From the NCBI RefSeq assembly GCF_000174415.1, contig NZ_ACJM01000019.1:1-45012 (forward strand): DNA of 45,012 nt, given 5' to 3'. Below, one piece after another: positions 30,377 to 39,695 of this stretch (positions are counted from its first letter, which is position 1; each line of letters begins with the position of its first letter). The notes under the pieces were generated by a model. That model made no database searches, was not told the DNA's origin, and saw nothing but the letters and a program-made list of their open reading frames with translations. The position numbers and the translations under genes were made by a program. This stretch comes from Dethiobacter alkaliphilus AHT 1 (GTDB lineage: Bacteria; Bacillota; Dethiobacteria; Dethiobacterales; Dethiobacteraceae).

Positions 30377-32470
30377 TTGAATAATACAGAAAACCAAAAG
30401 GCAAACCGCCTTATTGATGAGAAATCGCCTTATCTTTTGCAGCACGCCTATAACCCGGTGGACTGGTATCCTTGGGGTGATGAGGCATTTGAGAAAGCTA
30501 AAAACGAGGACAAGCCCATCTTTTTATCGGTGGGCTATTCCACGTGTCATTGGTGTCATGTAATGGAGCGGGAGTCTTTTGAGGATGAGGAAGTGGCCCG
30601 TGAGCTAAACCGTGTTTTTGTATGTATTAAAGTGGACCGTGAAGAGCGCCCCGATATTGATAATATTTATATGGCAGTGTGTCAGGCAATGACCGGCAGC
30701 GGTGGCTGGCCGTTAACTATTGTCATGTCACCGGATAAAAGGCCTTTTTTTGCCGGTACTTACTTTCCCAAAAAGACCAGCTTTGGACGAATGGGTGTTA
30801 TAGACCTTGCGCAGCGCATAGAAATGCTGTGGAAGACATCCAGGGATAAAATCAATAGTACGGCAGACAGTGTGATGACCAGCCTGCAGGCCATGAGCAA
30901 GGTCACACCGGGAGATTTGCCGGGGGAAGAGGCACTGCAGGGCGGCTTTGCCAAGCTGGAAGGTCGTTTTGACCCGGATCACGGCGGCTTTGGCTATGCG
31001 CCCAAGTTCCCCTCACCGCACAACCTGACATTTTTACTGCGTTATTGGAAACGAAGTGGAAATGCCAAGGCGTTGGAGATGGTGGAGAAAACTCTGCTGG
31101 CCATGGCAAGGGGTGGAGTATATGACCATATCGGGTTTGGTTTTCATCGCTACTCAACGGACAGGGAATGGCTTTTGCCTCATTTTGAAAAGATGCTCTA
31201 CGACCAGGCGCTGCTTGCTGTTACCTATCTGGAAGCTTATCAGGCCACTGGAAAAGAAGTTTATGCCCAAACAGCCCGGGAGATATTTGGCTATGTACTG
31301 AGGGATATGACATCACCGCAGGGCGGGTTTTATTCTGCAGAGGATGCTGACAGTGAAGGCGAAGAAGGCAAATTTTATGTGTGGGAGACAAATGAGATTG
31401 TCCATATTCTGGGTGAAGCAGATGCAGCTATTTTTAACGCCGCCTATAATATTCGTGAAGATGGGAATTTTACAGATGAGACAACAGGTAAGAAAACAGG
31501 CGCAAACATCCCTCACCTGAGAAAAACTTATCAGGAGCTGGCCCAAGAGTTATCGCTGGAACCAAACGAGCTAAAAGACAGACTGGAAGCCATGCGGCAA
31601 AAGTTGTTCGCAGTACGAAAAAAACGAATCCATCCTCACAAAGACGATAAGATTCTTACCGACTGGAACGGCTTGATGATAGCGGCACTGGCCATGGGCG
31701 GACGGATTTTAAACGACGAAAACTATAACAAAAGTGCCAAGAAAGCGGCAGGCTTTATTCTTAGCCATCTAAAAAAAGACGGCCGGCTGTTAAAACGTTT
31801 TCGTGAAGATGAAGCATCTTTACCGGCCCATCTGGATGATTATGCGTTTTTTGTCTGGGGGCTTATAGAGCTTTATGAAACCACATTTGACACCGACTTC
31901 TTAAAAGAAGCGCTCTCTTTAAATAAGACCATGATTAAACACTTTTGGGACCATGATAACGGCAGCTTCTATTTTACCGCAGATGATGCCGAAGATGTGC
32001 TGGTGCGGCACCGGGAACTGTATGACGGGGCTGTACCTTCCGGCAATTCGGTGGCGGCCATGAATAATTTGCGCTTGGGCAGAATCACCGGTAATACCGA
32101 ACTGGAGCAAATAGCTGAGAAAATAGCCCGCGCCTTCACTGATGAAATAGAAAAAGTACCGCAAGGGTACACTCAGATGCTCTCAGCCATTAATTTCATG
32201 GCGGGTCCGTCCCTGGAAATAGTTATTGCCGGGGAAGCACAGGCCCAGGATACCAAAGACATGCTGCAAAAACTATGCAGCACCTTTGTTCCCAATAAAG
32301 TTGTGGTTCTCCACCCAGGCGGCAAAAAGGCCAAAGAGATTGAGGAATTGGCGCCTTATACCCGCCGGCAGCAGAGTATAGAAGGAAAGGCCACCGCTTA
32401 TGTCTGTCGCAACTTCTCCTGCCAGGCTCCTGTTACAGATGCTGACAAAATGCTCTCCCTGTTGGACTAA
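30377..32470 (+). CDS. YyaL/SPATA20-type thioredoxin-domain protein (DUF255)
   Basis: A 697-residue protein. The N-terminal thioredoxin-like domain has [22 protein letters not shown] and the redox-type motif [10 protein letters not shown], both hallmarks of the YyaL family. The rest is an (alpha/alpha)6-barrel-like region similar to GlcNAc epimerases/cellobiose epimerases ([40 protein letters not shown]). Its reaction is unknown, despite wide conservation. TTG at 30377 follows AAGGAGG by 9 bases. A GNAT gene follows after 19 bases, probably co-transcribed. Confidence 0.9.
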   Translation: MNNTENQKANRLIDEKSPYLLQHAYNPVDWYPWGDEAFEKAKNEDKPIFLSVGYSTCHWCHVMERESFEDEEVARELNRVFVCIKVDREERPDIDNIYMAVCQAMTGSGGWPLTIVMSPDKRPFFAGTYFPKKTSFGRMGVIDLAQRIEMLWKTSRDKINSTADSVMTSLQAMSKVTPGDLPGEEALQGGFAKLEGRFDPDHGGFGYAPKFPSPHNLTFLLRYWKRSGNAKALEMVEKTLLAMARGGVYDHIGFGFHRYSTDREWLLPHFEKMLYDQALLAVTYLEAYQATGKEVYAQTAREIFGYVLRDMTSPQGGFYSAEDADSEGEEGKFYVWETNEIVHILGEADAAIFNAAYNIREDGNFTDETTGKKTGANIPHLRKTYQELAQELSLEPNELKDRLEAMRQKLFAVRKKRIHPHKDDKILTDWNGLMIAALAMGGRILNDENYNKSAKKAAGFILSHLKKDGRLLKRFREDEASLPAHLDDYAFFVWGLIELYETTFDTDFLKEALSLNKTMIKHFWDHDNGSFYFTADDAEDVLVRHRELYDGAVPSGNSVAAMNNLRLGRITGNTELEQIAEKIARAFTDEIEKVPQGYTQMLSAINFMAGPSLEIVIAGEAQAQDTKDMLQKLCSTFVPNKVVVLHPGGKKAKEIEELAPYTRRQQSIEGKATAYVCRNFSCQAPVTDADKMLSLLD

Positions 32471-32489
32471 ATGTGAAAGGTGATGCCAG

Positions 32490-32999
32490 TTGATCATCCG
32501 GGAAATTCGTGAAGATGATGCCATATTGTTTCTTGATTTGCAAAAAACCATCGAAGAAGAAACGCAGTTTATGTTATTGGAATCGGGTGAGCGGGAAACT
32601 GCGGTGGCAGAGAAACGGAAACTAATCAGAGCTGTGCTAAACCGTGACAATCAGACCGTCTTTGTTGTTGAAAATAATGACGGCAGGCTGGTGGGTTATC
32701 TGCGTGCCCTGGGTGGCGAGTATGAAAAAAGCAGACATACCGCCTATATTACCATGGGTGTACTGCAGGAGTTTACCGGCCAGGGCCTTGGCACCCGCTT
32801 ATTGGAGACACTGGATGAGTGGGCACAGCATAACGGCATTCACCGCCTGGAGCTAATTGTAATGCAGCCTAACAAAGCAGCCATCGGCCTGTATGAAAAG
32901 ATGGGTTATGAAATAGAAGGCACAAAAAGGGATTCTCTGTTTATTGACGGAGTGTATGTGGATGAGTATTACATGGGGAAACTGCTACCTAAATCCTAA
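32490..32999 (+). CDS. GNAT-family N-acetyltransferase
   Basis: A 169-residue acetyltransferase. The acetyl-CoA-binding motif is MGVLQEFTGQGLGTRLLETL (Q-x-x-G-x-G/A) and the last part NKAAIGLYEKMGYEIEGTKRDSLFIDGVYVDEYYM resembles the RimJ/SpeG-type end. It moves an acetyl group to an amine or protein N-terminus; substrate unknown. TTG at 32490 follows AAAGGTGAT. It lies 19 bases after the YyaL-like gene and is followed by a terminator. Confidence 0.88.
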   Translation: MIIREIREDDAILFLDLQKTIEEETQFMLLESGERETAVAEKRKLIRAVLNRDNQTVFVVENNDGRLVGYLRALGGEYEKSRHTAYITMGVLQEFTGQGLGTRLLETLDEWAQHNGIHRLELIVMQPNKAAIGLYEKMGYEIEGTKRDSLFIDGVYVDEYYMGKLLPKS

Positions 33000-33011
33000 T
33001 AAAACATTAAC

Positions 33012-33040
33012 AGCCCGGGAAACCGGGCTTTAATACTTTT
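33012..33040 (+). terminator. Terminator after the acetyltransferase gene
   Basis: A 7-base GC stem (33012-33018 with 33023-33029) with a GAAA loop and a loosely T-rich 3' side. Moderate strength. Confidence 0.65.
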
Positions 33041-33108
33041 GTAACAGGGTTTTCTTTACTACAGGGTGAAGTAGCTGATTAAGGAACGAATGAAAGGAGG
33101 TTCATTTT

Positions 33109-35343
33109 ATGAATGAGAAAAAGCACAACGGCAGCTCTCATTCCATGGAGACAGATCACGAAAAAGATAATAACCATGAGGAACATAAGTCAGGTGAGCA
33201 TGACAATAAGTCCGGCAGTCATGATGAACACGGTGACCATGATTCAGGCGGTCATGATAAACACAGTGACCATGATTCAAACGGTCATGATGAACACGCC
33301 GACCACGATTCAGGGGGTCATGGAGGGCATGGCAGTGGACATTCGGAAACCGATCACCACCGCATGATGATTAAGGACTTCCGCAGACGCTTTTGGTTTT
33401 CCCTTATTCTCTCCATACCTGTCCTGGCACTTTCTCCCATGTTTCAGGATTGGCTAAGATATACTCTGGAATTTCCCGGCGACGACTGGGTATTCTTTAT
33501 CTTTGCTTCAGCCATCTATTTCTACGGCGGCTGGCCTTTCTTAACCGGCCTGGTGGACGAAGTAAAGAAAAAGCAGCCCGGCATGATGACCCTGATTGGC
33601 CTGGCCACCACCGTGGCTTATGTCTACAGTACCGCCGTATTTTTCGGATTCCCGGGTGATGTACTGTACTGGGAAATGGTAACGCTGATTGACATCATGC
33701 TCTTGGGTCACTGGATGGAGATGAAATCAATCCTTAGCGCCTCCCAGGCATTGGAGAAACTGATGGAGCTTATGCCGGATACAGCGCATCTGGTAACAGA
33801 AGACGGAGAAACAAAAGAAGTAAAAATCAGCAAGCTAAAAGATGATGATGTGGTACTGGTAAAGCCCGGGGAGAAAATCCCCGCCGACGGAGAAATAGTT
33901 GACGGTAAAAGTTATGTGGACGAATCCATGATTACCGGTGAATCCAAGCCGGTGGAGCGTAAAAAAAGCGATAATGTTATCGGGGGTTCGGTAAATGGCG
34001 AAGGATCCGTGAAGGTAAAAATATCCGGTGTGGGTGACGATTCGTATTTATCAAAGGTAGTGAACCTGGTACAGGATGCGCAAAAGACCAAGTCCAGATC
34101 CCAGAGGCTGGCGGACAAAGCACATTTTGTCCTCACTGTTGTAGCGCTTACAGGTGGAACCCTTACCCTGATTGCCTGGACTTTGGCCGGAGAATCAGTG
34201 GCTTTCTCCATTGAACGGGCAGTGGCCGTGATGGTTATCGCCTGCCCCCATGCACTGGGGTTAGCCATCCCGCTGGTGGTATCGATCTCCACCTCCATTT
34301 CTGCCAACAACGGCCTGTTAATCCGCAACAGAACACAGTTTGAAAAAGCCAGAAATATTTCAATGGTGGTTTTTGATAAAACAGGCACGCTGACGGAAGG
34401 TAAGTTTGGTGTTACCGGAATTAACACTGAAGATGATTATGATGAAAAAGAATTGATTCGCTTGGCTGCGGCGGTGGAAAAAGAGTCTGAACATCCCATT
34501 GCCACCGGCATTGTGGAAAAGGCAAAAAGCATGGACCTGGACATTCCCGACGTATCCGAATTCAACTCTTTTAAAGGCAAGGGTATTGAAGGTATGGCTG
34601 ACGGCAAAAACATTAAAGTTGTCAGTCCCGGCTACCTGCGGGAACATGACATCGATTTTCAGAAAGAAACCAAAGAAGAAGCAACAACCACTGTTTATGT
34701 GCTGATAGATGATAAACTGGCTGGAGCCATTAGCTTAGCCGATAAAATCAGGCCCCAGTCATATGAGGCCATCAAAGCTTTGCATAAGATGGGTATTAAG
34801 TGCCATATGCTAACCGGCGATAATAACGAAACTGCTAAAAAGGTTTCAGAAGAATTAGGCCTGGACGGATTTGAAGCAGAAGTTCTGCCGGATAAAAAAC
34901 AAACTAAAGTTAAAGAACTGCAGGAAAAAGGTGAACTGGTGGCCATGACCGGGGACGGCGTCAACGACGCTCCAGCCCTGGCCCAAGCCGATATTGGGAT
35001 AGCCATCGGCTCCGGTACCGATGTGGCCGCTGAAACCGCCGATGTAATTTTGGTGGACAGCAACCCCCAGGATGTGGTTACCCTGATTCGTTTCGGTAAG
35101 GCCACTTACCGCAAAATGGTGCAAAACCTGTTTTGGGCCTCGGCTTACAACATCGTTGCCCTGCCGCTGGCAGCCGGCGTCCTTTATGGTGCGGGAATTA
35201 TTATCTCCCCCTCGGTGGGAGCCGTTGCCATGTCCTTAAGCACCATCATCGTTGCCATCAACGCCAAACTGCTCAGACTGGATAAAAACTCAGATGACGG
35301 ACAGCCACAGTCCTCTTCTGCAAACCAAGCAGCCAGTGCATAA
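33109..35343 (+). CDS. copB: CopB-type copper-translocating P1B-ATPase
   Basis: A 744-residue heavy-metal ATPase. The N-terminus (1-83) is an extremely His/Asp/Gly-rich tail with three 11-residue HDxHxDHDSxG repeats, suited to metal binding. The transport motif in helix 6 is CPH (VIACPHALGLAIPL), the CopB/P1B-3 form thought to handle Cu(II) or Cu(I). The phosphorylation motif DKTGT is at about residue 423; TGES, HP (SEHPIA) and GDGVNDAPAL are intact. It exports copper from the cytoplasm. ATG at 33109 follows AAAGGAGG. It is a single gene with a terminator, without a nearby regulator gene. Confidence 0.95.
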   Translation: MNEKKHNGSSHSMETDHEKDNNHEEHKSGEHDNKSGSHDEHGDHDSGGHDKHSDHDSNGHDEHADHDSGGHGGHGSGHSETDHHRMMIKDFRRRFWFSLILSIPVLALSPMFQDWLRYTLEFPGDDWVFFIFASAIYFYGGWPFLTGLVDEVKKKQPGMMTLIGLATTVAYVYSTAVFFGFPGDVLYWEMVTLIDIMLLGHWMEMKSILSASQALEKLMELMPDTAHLVTEDGETKEVKISKLKDDDVVLVKPGEKIPADGEIVDGKSYVDESMITGESKPVERKKSDNVIGGSVNGEGSVKVKISGVGDDSYLSKVVNLVQDAQKTKSRSQRLADKAHFVLTVVALTGGTLTLIAWTLAGESVAFSIERAVAVMVIACPHALGLAIPLVVSISTSISANNGLLIRNRTQFEKARNISMVVFDKTGTLTEGKFGVTGINTEDDYDEKELIRLAAAVEKESEHPIATGIVEKAKSMDLDIPDVSEFNSFKGKGIEGMADGKNIKVVSPGYLREHDIDFQKETKEEATTTVYVLIDDKLAGAISLADKIRPQSYEAIKALHKMGIKCHMLTGDNNETAKKVSEELGLDGFEAEVLPDKKQTKVKELQEKGELVAMTGDGVNDAPALAQADIGIAIGSGTDVAAETADVILVDSNPQDVVTLIRFGKATYRKMVQNLFWASAYNIVALPLAAGVLYGAGIIISPSVGAVAMSLSTIIVAINAKLLRLDKNSDDGQPQSSSANQAASA
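33220..33318 (+). repeat. Three 33-base in-frame tandem repeats in copB
   Basis: Units start at 33220, 33253 and 33286, each encoding an 11-residue HDxHxDHDSxG block. Base differences between the units show that they are not a recent duplication. Confidence 0.85.
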
Positions 35344-35359
35344 ATTACTAGCTAAAAAT

Positions 35360-35388
35360 AAGGCGTGCCAATCGGCACGCCTTATTTT
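35360..35388 (+). terminator. Terminator of copB
   Basis: A 10-base perfect stem (35360-35369 with 35374-35383), loop AATC, then ATTTT. It lies 16 bases past the stop codon. Confidence 0.88.
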
Positions 35389-35417
35389 GTGGACAAATAA
35401 ACCTGTCCCTCTGTCCA
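35388..35417. repeat. REP-like element, copy 2
   Basis: Thirty bases identical, on the opposite strand, to the element at 1046-1077, except that its terminal repeat is cut short (TGTCCATA in place of TGTCCACA). It overlaps the end of the copB terminator. Confidence 0.85.
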
Positions 35418-35425
35418 TATTATTT

Positions 35426-35455
35426 TGTGGACAAATAAACCTGTCCCTCTGTCCA
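35426..35455. repeat. REP-like element, copy 3
   Basis: An identical 30-base copy, 38 bases after copy 2, forming a direct tandem. It ends two bases before the gatB stop codon, so it may double as the 3' end of the gatCAB transcript. Confidence 0.85.
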
Positions 35456-35456
35456 T

Positions 35457-36887
35457 TTACTGGAGTTTTTCTTTGAGTAGTTTGTTGGCAAGGCCGGGGT
35501 TGGCTTTGCCTTTGGAGAGTTTCATGACCTGGCCCACTAAGAAGCCGATGGCTTTTTCGTTGCCGGATTTATAGTCGTCCACCGGTTTAGGGTTGTCGGC
35601 TATGACCTGATCCACGATGGCGGCGATGGCGCCTTCGTCGGTAATCTGCACCAGGCCTTTTTCTTTGACGATGTCGGCGGGCATTTTTCCGGAGGCAAAC
35701 ATTTCTTCAAAGACGGTTTTGGCGATTTTACCGCTGATGGTGCCGTCTTCCTGCAGCTTTAACATGGCTACCAGATGGGCCGGGGTAAGCTTAGTGTCCT
35801 GAATCTCCAGGCCCTCCGCTTTTAAAGATCTGCTGATATCACCCATCACCCAGTTGGATACCGCTTTGGCATCTTTATACTCGGCAACGGCGGCTTCAAA
35901 GAAATCGGCCATTGATTTGGAAGCGGTAATCACACCGGCGTCGTATTCAGGCAGGCCCATCTCAGCCACATAGCGCTTGCGGCGCTCATCAGGCATCTCA
36001 GGCAGACCGGAGCGAATCTCTTCTACCCATTGCTCTTCCACGACCACAGGAACAAGGTCCGGCTCCGGGAAATAGCGGTAATCGTGGGCTTCTTCTTTGG
36101 AGCGCATGGAATAGGTTACACCTTTGTCCTCATCCCAGCGGCGTGTTTCCTGGATTAACTTACCGCCGGTGGCCAGCACATCCTTATGGCGCTCCACCTC
36201 ATATTCGATTCCGCGCTGAACCGCACGGAAAGAGTTCATGTTTTTGATTTCCGTTCTGGTGCCAAACTCTGTACTGCCCTGTGGCATAATGGAAACGTTG
36301 GCGTCGCAGCGCAGGCTGCCTTCCTCCATTTTTACATCGGAGACGCCGGTATACTGGATAATACTTTTTAACTTTTCCAGATAGGCTTTTGCTTCTTCCG
36401 GGGAGCGCATATCTGCTTCGGAGACAATTTCAATGAGGGGTACACCGCCACGGTTATAGTCGGCCAGCGAGTAGTCACCGAAATCTGAATGAACCAGTTT
36501 GCCCGCATCTTCTTCAATGTGGACCCGGTTTACACGAATGCGCTTGGTCTGGCCGTCCACATCAATATCCAGATAACCGTTAACAGCCACCGGCTGATCG
36601 AACTGAGAAACCTGATAGGCCTTGTCCAAATCAGGATAGAAGTAATTTTTGCGGTCAAACTTGGACATTCTGGGAATTTCACAGTTTAGAGCCAGGCCGG
36701 CCATAATGGCATATTCCACAACCCGTTTGTTTAAAACGGGAAGGGTACCGGGAAAACCCAGGCATACCGGGCAAACATGGGTGTTGGGCTCTTTGCCGAA
36801 CTCGGTGGGGCAGGAACAAAATATTTTTGTTTTGGTAGCCAGTTCCACGTGGACTTCCAGGCCGATTACCGTTTCATAATTTGTCAT
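35457..36887 (-). CDS. gatB: Aspartyl/glutamyl-tRNA amidotransferase subunit B
   Basis: A 476-residue protein that phosphorylates and transfers ammonia to Glu- or Asp-tRNA. Typical features are [39 protein letters not shown] (zinc-type cysteines), [28 protein letters not shown] and [10 protein letters not shown]. The C-terminal YqeY-like domain is at ~330-476. ATG at 36887 overlaps the gatA stop as ATGA, so they are coupled. Length is standard. Confidence 0.98.
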   Translation of the reverse strand: MTNYETVIGLEVHVELATKTKIFCSCPTEFGKEPNTHVCPVCLGFPGTLPVLNKRVVEYAIMAGLALNCEIPRMSKFDRKNYFYPDLDKAYQVSQFDQPVAVNGYLDIDVDGQTKRIRVNRVHIEEDAGKLVHSDFGDYSLADYNRGGVPLIEIVSEADMRSPEEAKAYLEKLKSIIQYTGVSDVKMEEGSLRCDANVSIMPQGSTEFGTRTEIKNMNSFRAVQRGIEYEVERHKDVLATGGKLIQETRRWDEDKGVTYSMRSKEEAHDYRYFPEPDLVPVVVEEQWVEEIRSGLPEMPDERRKRYVAEMGLPEYDAGVITASKSMADFFEAAVAEYKDAKAVSNWVMGDISRSLKAEGLEIQDTKLTPAHLVAMLKLQEDGTISGKIAKTVFEEMFASGKMPADIVKEKGLVQITDEGAIAAIVDQVIADNPKPVDDYKSGNEKAIGFLVGQVMKLSKGKANPGLANKLLKEKLQ

Positions 36888-38359
36888 TGGGCCGCACCCC
36901 CTTTGCCGGAAAGCTCGGGCAAGTCAATTTTTACCCCGCGGTTTTGCTCATAGGCATAAGCTGCTTTTAAAATGGTAGCTTCATCAAAAGCTTTACCGAT
37001 AAATTGCATGCCCACCGGCAACCCTTCGGCAAAGCCGCAGGGAACTGACAGTGCGGGCAAGCCGGACATGTTGACACCGATGGTGCAGATATCATTTAAA
37101 TACATGGAGAGTAAGTCTTCAACGGTGCCGGACACAAAGGCGGTGTTGGGGGTGGTTGGTGTGATAATTACATCATACTTTTTAAAGGCTTCGTCAAAAT
37201 CCTGCTTAATCAGGGTTCTGACCTTTTGCGCCTTCAGGTAATAGTCATCGTAGTAGCCGGAGCTTAAGGAGTATGTCCCCAGCATGATGCGGCGTTTAAC
37301 TTCGCTACCGAATCCTTCGCTGCGGGTCTTTTTATACATTTCAATCAGGCTGTCGGCACCTTCGGCACGGAATCCGTATTGAACTCCGTCAAAACGGGCC
37401 AGGTTGCTGGAAGCTTCCGCCGGCGCAATGAGATAATAGGCCGGTATACCATAGTGTGTGTGCGGCAGTGAAATTTCCTCTGCCTCCGCACCCAGGGAAA
37501 CCAAAACATCGATGGCTTTGCGCACCGTATCTTTAATGCCGGGGTCGATTTCTTCCACAAAGTATTCCTTGGGCACCCCGATTTTCATACCCTTTACATT
37601 GCCGTCCAACCCTTGGGTGTAATCCGGGGTGGGAACATCTGCAGAGGTGGTGTCCCGCGGATCGTACTTGGCGATGGCGTTCATCACCAGGGCACAGTCT
37701 TTTACGTCTTTTGTTACAGGCCCCACCTGGTCCAGCGAAGAAGCAAAAGCTACCACGCCGTAGCGGGAAACACGGCCGTAAGTGGGCTTCATGCCCACCA
37801 CACCACAATATGCTGCAGGTTGGCGAATGGAGCCTCCGGTATCGGATCCCAGGGAAAAAGTGGCTTCACCGGCAGCTACGGCGGCGGCGGAACCACCACT
37901 GGAGCCCCCCGGTACCCTCTTTACGTCCCAGGGGTTACGGGTGGTAAAAAATGCAGAGTTCTCCGTTGATGAACCCATGGCAAATTCATCCATATTAGTT
38001 TTACCCACCAACACCGTGCCAGCGTCCTGCAATAGTTCCGTCACCGTGGCATCATAGGGTGGCAGGAAATTATGTAGCATTTTTGAGGAGCAGGTAGTTA
38101 GGATACCGTTGGTGCACATGTTATCTTTAAGAGCCACAGGAATTCCCGCCAGTGGGCCCAACTTCTCTCCGTTTAAGCGTTTAGCGTCAATTTGGGCAGC
38201 TTTGGCCAAAGCCTCCTGCCGTGTAACCGTAACATAAGCCTTGATTGTTTCCTCCACGGAATCAATTCGTGACAATACCGCCTCTGTCAGTTCCCGTGAA
38301 CTGATTTCTTTATTGTTTAACTTGTCCAATGCTTCTGCAACCGTTAACTTTTCCAGCAA
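36884..38359 (-). CDS. gatA: Aspartyl/glutamyl-tRNA amidotransferase subunit A
   Basis: A 491-residue amidase that releases ammonia from glutamine for tRNA amidation. The amidase signature triad is visible: Lys in GIPVALKDN, and the serines in [16 protein letters not shown] and [16 protein letters not shown] at 38359 follows AAGGGGG. It is 12 bases after gatC and coupled to gatB. Standard length. Confidence 0.98.
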   Translation of the reverse strand: MLEKLTVAEALDKLNNKEISSRELTEAVLSRIDSVEETIKAYVTVTRQEALAKAAQIDAKRLNGEKLGPLAGIPVALKDNMCTNGILTTCSSKMLHNFLPPYDATVTELLQDAGTVLVGKTNMDEFAMGSSTENSAFFTTRNPWDVKRVPGGSSGGSAAAVAAGEATFSLGSDTGGSIRQPAAYCGVVGMKPTYGRVSRYGVVAFASSLDQVGPVTKDVKDCALVMNAIAKYDPRDTTSADVPTPDYTQGLDGNVKGMKIGVPKEYFVEEIDPGIKDTVRKAIDVLVSLGAEAEEISLPHTHYGIPAYYLIAPAEASSNLARFDGVQYGFRAEGADSLIEMYKKTRSEGFGSEVKRRIMLGTYSLSSGYYDDYYLKAQKVRTLIKQDFDEAFKKYDVIITPTTPNTAFVSGTVEDLLSMYLNDICTIGVNMSGLPALSVPCGFAEGLPVGMQFIGKAFDEATILKAAYAYEQNRGVKIDLPELSGKGGAAQ

Positions 38360-38371
38360 ATTAAATCCCCC

Positions 38372-38659
38372 TTACTCTATTACAGGCGGTACACGGAACA
38401 TGCCGTCTTCTTCTTCCGGTGCGTTGGCCAACGCCTGCTCCCGCGGCAGGCAGGTGTGAACCTCATCTTCCCGGAAAACATTTTGCATGGGCATCACGTG
38501 CGCTGTTGGTGTAATGTCTTTGGTATCTAACCGGTTTAGTTTATCCGCATACTCCAGGATAGAATTTAACTGGATGGTAAACTCATCGGCTTCCGCATCT
38601 GTTATTTCTAATCTGGCCAGATTGGCCACATGGTCCACCGCTTCGCGGGTAATTTTCAT
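38372..38659 (-). CDS. gatC: Aspartyl/glutamyl-tRNA amidotransferase subunit C
   Basis: A 95-residue small subunit that helps GatA fold. Features are ITREAVDHVANLARLEITDAEADEFTIQLNSIL, LDTKDITPTAHV and the end LREDE-like FREDEVHTCLPREQALANAPEEEDGMFRVPPVIE. The start ATG at 38659 lies 2 bases after the stop of the preceding thioesterase gene. Confidence 0.97.
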   Translation of the reverse strand: MKITREAVDHVANLARLEITDAEADEFTIQLNSILEYADKLNRLDTKDITPTAHVMPMQNVFREDEVHTCLPREQALANAPEEEDGMFRVPPVIE

Positions 38660-38661
38660 GC

Positions 38662-39078
38662 TTATTCCTCCCCTGTCTCTTTAATATCGCCGATCTGTAC
38701 GAATTTTGCCGCTGCTTCCACCGCCACAACACCATCGGGCAGAATAGCTTTGGCACCCATTTTAAAAATATTGCGTTTGTGCTCCACCAAATGTGCCACA
38801 CAACGTATTTTAACTCCGGTGGGCACAGGCTTTCTATAGCGAAGCTCCATGCTGGCAGTGACTACTCCCAGCCCTCGGGTGGTCAGGTGCTTGGCCATAA
38901 CTTCGTCCAGAATGGTGGCTGTAATTCCACCGTGGGTAACTCCATTGTAACCCTGATACCGCTCATCGGTATAAAACTCGGTAAAGTACTCTTCGCCATC
39001 CCACTGAAATGTTAACCTCAGGCCGTGGGGATTGTCCATCCCGCAGACAAAACAGCGGTTACCGTCTGCAAATTCCAT
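38662..39078 (-). CDS. PaaI-type hotdog thioesterase
   Basis: A 138-residue hotdog-fold protein. NRCFVCGMDNPHGLRL opens the protein and YQGYNGVTHGGITATILDEVMA carries the catalytic loop (HGG...D/E) of acyl-CoA thioesterases of the PaaI group. It would hydrolyse an acyl-CoA; the substrate is unknown. It is the first gene of a transcript with gatC, gatA and gatB (2-base gap to gatC), a combination without an obvious functional link. A sigma-A promoter lies just upstream. Confidence 0.85.
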   Translation of the reverse strand: MEFADGNRCFVCGMDNPHGLRLTFQWDGEEYFTEFYTDERYQGYNGVTHGGITATILDEVMAKHLTTRGLGVVTASMELRYRKPVPTGVKIRCVAHLVEHKRNIFKMGAKAILPDGVVAVEAAAKFVQIGDIKETGEE

Positions 39079-39115
39079 TGTTTACACCCCTCGTCAAGGC
39101 AAATACCATGGGCAA

Positions 39116-39144
39116 ATTATACCATAAGCGGCATCCATCGGCAA
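39116..39144 (-). promoter_or_regulatory. Sigma-A promoter of the thioesterase-gatCAB operon
   Basis: On the minus strand TTGCCG (39144-39139), 17-base spacer, TATAAT (39121-39116). It lies about 40 bases upstream of the thioesterase start. Confidence 0.8.
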
Positions 39145-39198
39145 CTTTCAGCACTTGCCCTACAGCACAAGAAAGGTGCGCTCTTTCAATTTCCTCAG

Positions 39199-39266
39199 CG
39201 CGCGCTTTTCAGTACTGCTTACATTAGCAGCTTCGCTATCTGCGAAGCGTTATAATTTAGCAGTAA
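39199..39266. repeat. Structured intergenic element, copy 2
   Basis: Inner hairpin GCTTCGC (39230-39236), loop TATCT, GCGAAGC (39242-39248), enclosed by ACTGCT (39214-39219) and AGCAGT (39259-39264), preceded by GCGCGCTTTT. It matches copy 1 at 20108-20180 in layout. It lies between the cytochrome gene's terminator and the promoter of the thioesterase operon. Confidence 0.7.
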
Positions 39267-39294
39267 AAAAAAGATAACGGATTTCCGTTATCTT
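39263..39294 (-). terminator. Terminator of the mini-cytochrome gene
   Basis: An 11-base perfect stem AAGATAACGGA/TCCGTTATCTT (39271-39281 with 39284-39294), two-base loop, then a run of T on the minus strand. Confidence 0.85.
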
Positions 39295-39530
39295 TACTGC
39301 GGCGGATGACAGCTCAGGCAGTCATCGTACTCTCCTTCACCAAACATGGCATCGTGCGAACCGGTAATATCGCCATGGCAGCCCAGGCAGTTCTCATATG
39401 GTCCGTCTGTGGCGTGCGGCGTAGGCGGGCCTGCCTGGCCGGGTTCGTCCGGTTCGATGCCGGCCCGTACCCACAATCCTATTGCCGCCACCAGTACCAG
39501 CGCTATAACAATAAAAACAATTCGGCTCAT
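39294..39530 (-). CDS. Small membrane-anchored diheme c-type cytochrome
   Basis: A 78-residue protein. Residues 3-22 are a membrane helix (RIVFIVIALVLVAAIGLWV) and a Pro-rich linker follows. The C-terminal part has two c-heme sites, CLGCH and CLSCH, placed about 22 residues apart, plus spare histidines (GSHDAM, PHATDG). It should sit on the outer membrane face and carry electrons. ATG at 39530 follows TAGGAGG; a longer frame exists but lacks a site. No quinol oxidase or reductase is adjacent. A hairpin lies in its leader. Confidence 0.8.
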   Translation of the reverse strand: MSRIVFIVIALVLVAAIGLWVRAGIEPDEPGQAGPPTPHATDGPYENCLGCHGDITGSHDAMFGEGEYDDCLSCHPPQ

Positions 39531-39586
39531 ACTTTTTTGGCCTCCTATAGTTAATTTCTTATAGTATGCCAATAATAGAAAAGAAA

Positions 39587-39610
39587 AAACCGGCAAAATT
39601 GCCGGTTTAG
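39587..39610 (-). terminator. Hairpin with T run in the leader of the cytochrome gene
   Basis: An 8-base stem AAACCGGC/GCCGGTTT (39587-39594 with 39601-39608) with T-rich sequence on the minus strand. It lies about 57 bases upstream of the cytochrome start, between divergent genes, so it may attenuate the cytochrome transcript. Confidence 0.6.
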
Positions 39611-39695
39611 TAAGTCAGAATTAACTCTATGTTAATGATATAGAGGTTTTCCTCTGATAAAGTGACACTGAGACCAGAAAAGGCAGGTGTTTATA

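Noticed and set aside
33045-33085. Possible copper-regulator operator upstream of copB
   Set aside because: A loose ACTAC/GTAG inverted repeat is present, but it does not match known CopY or CsoR boxes.
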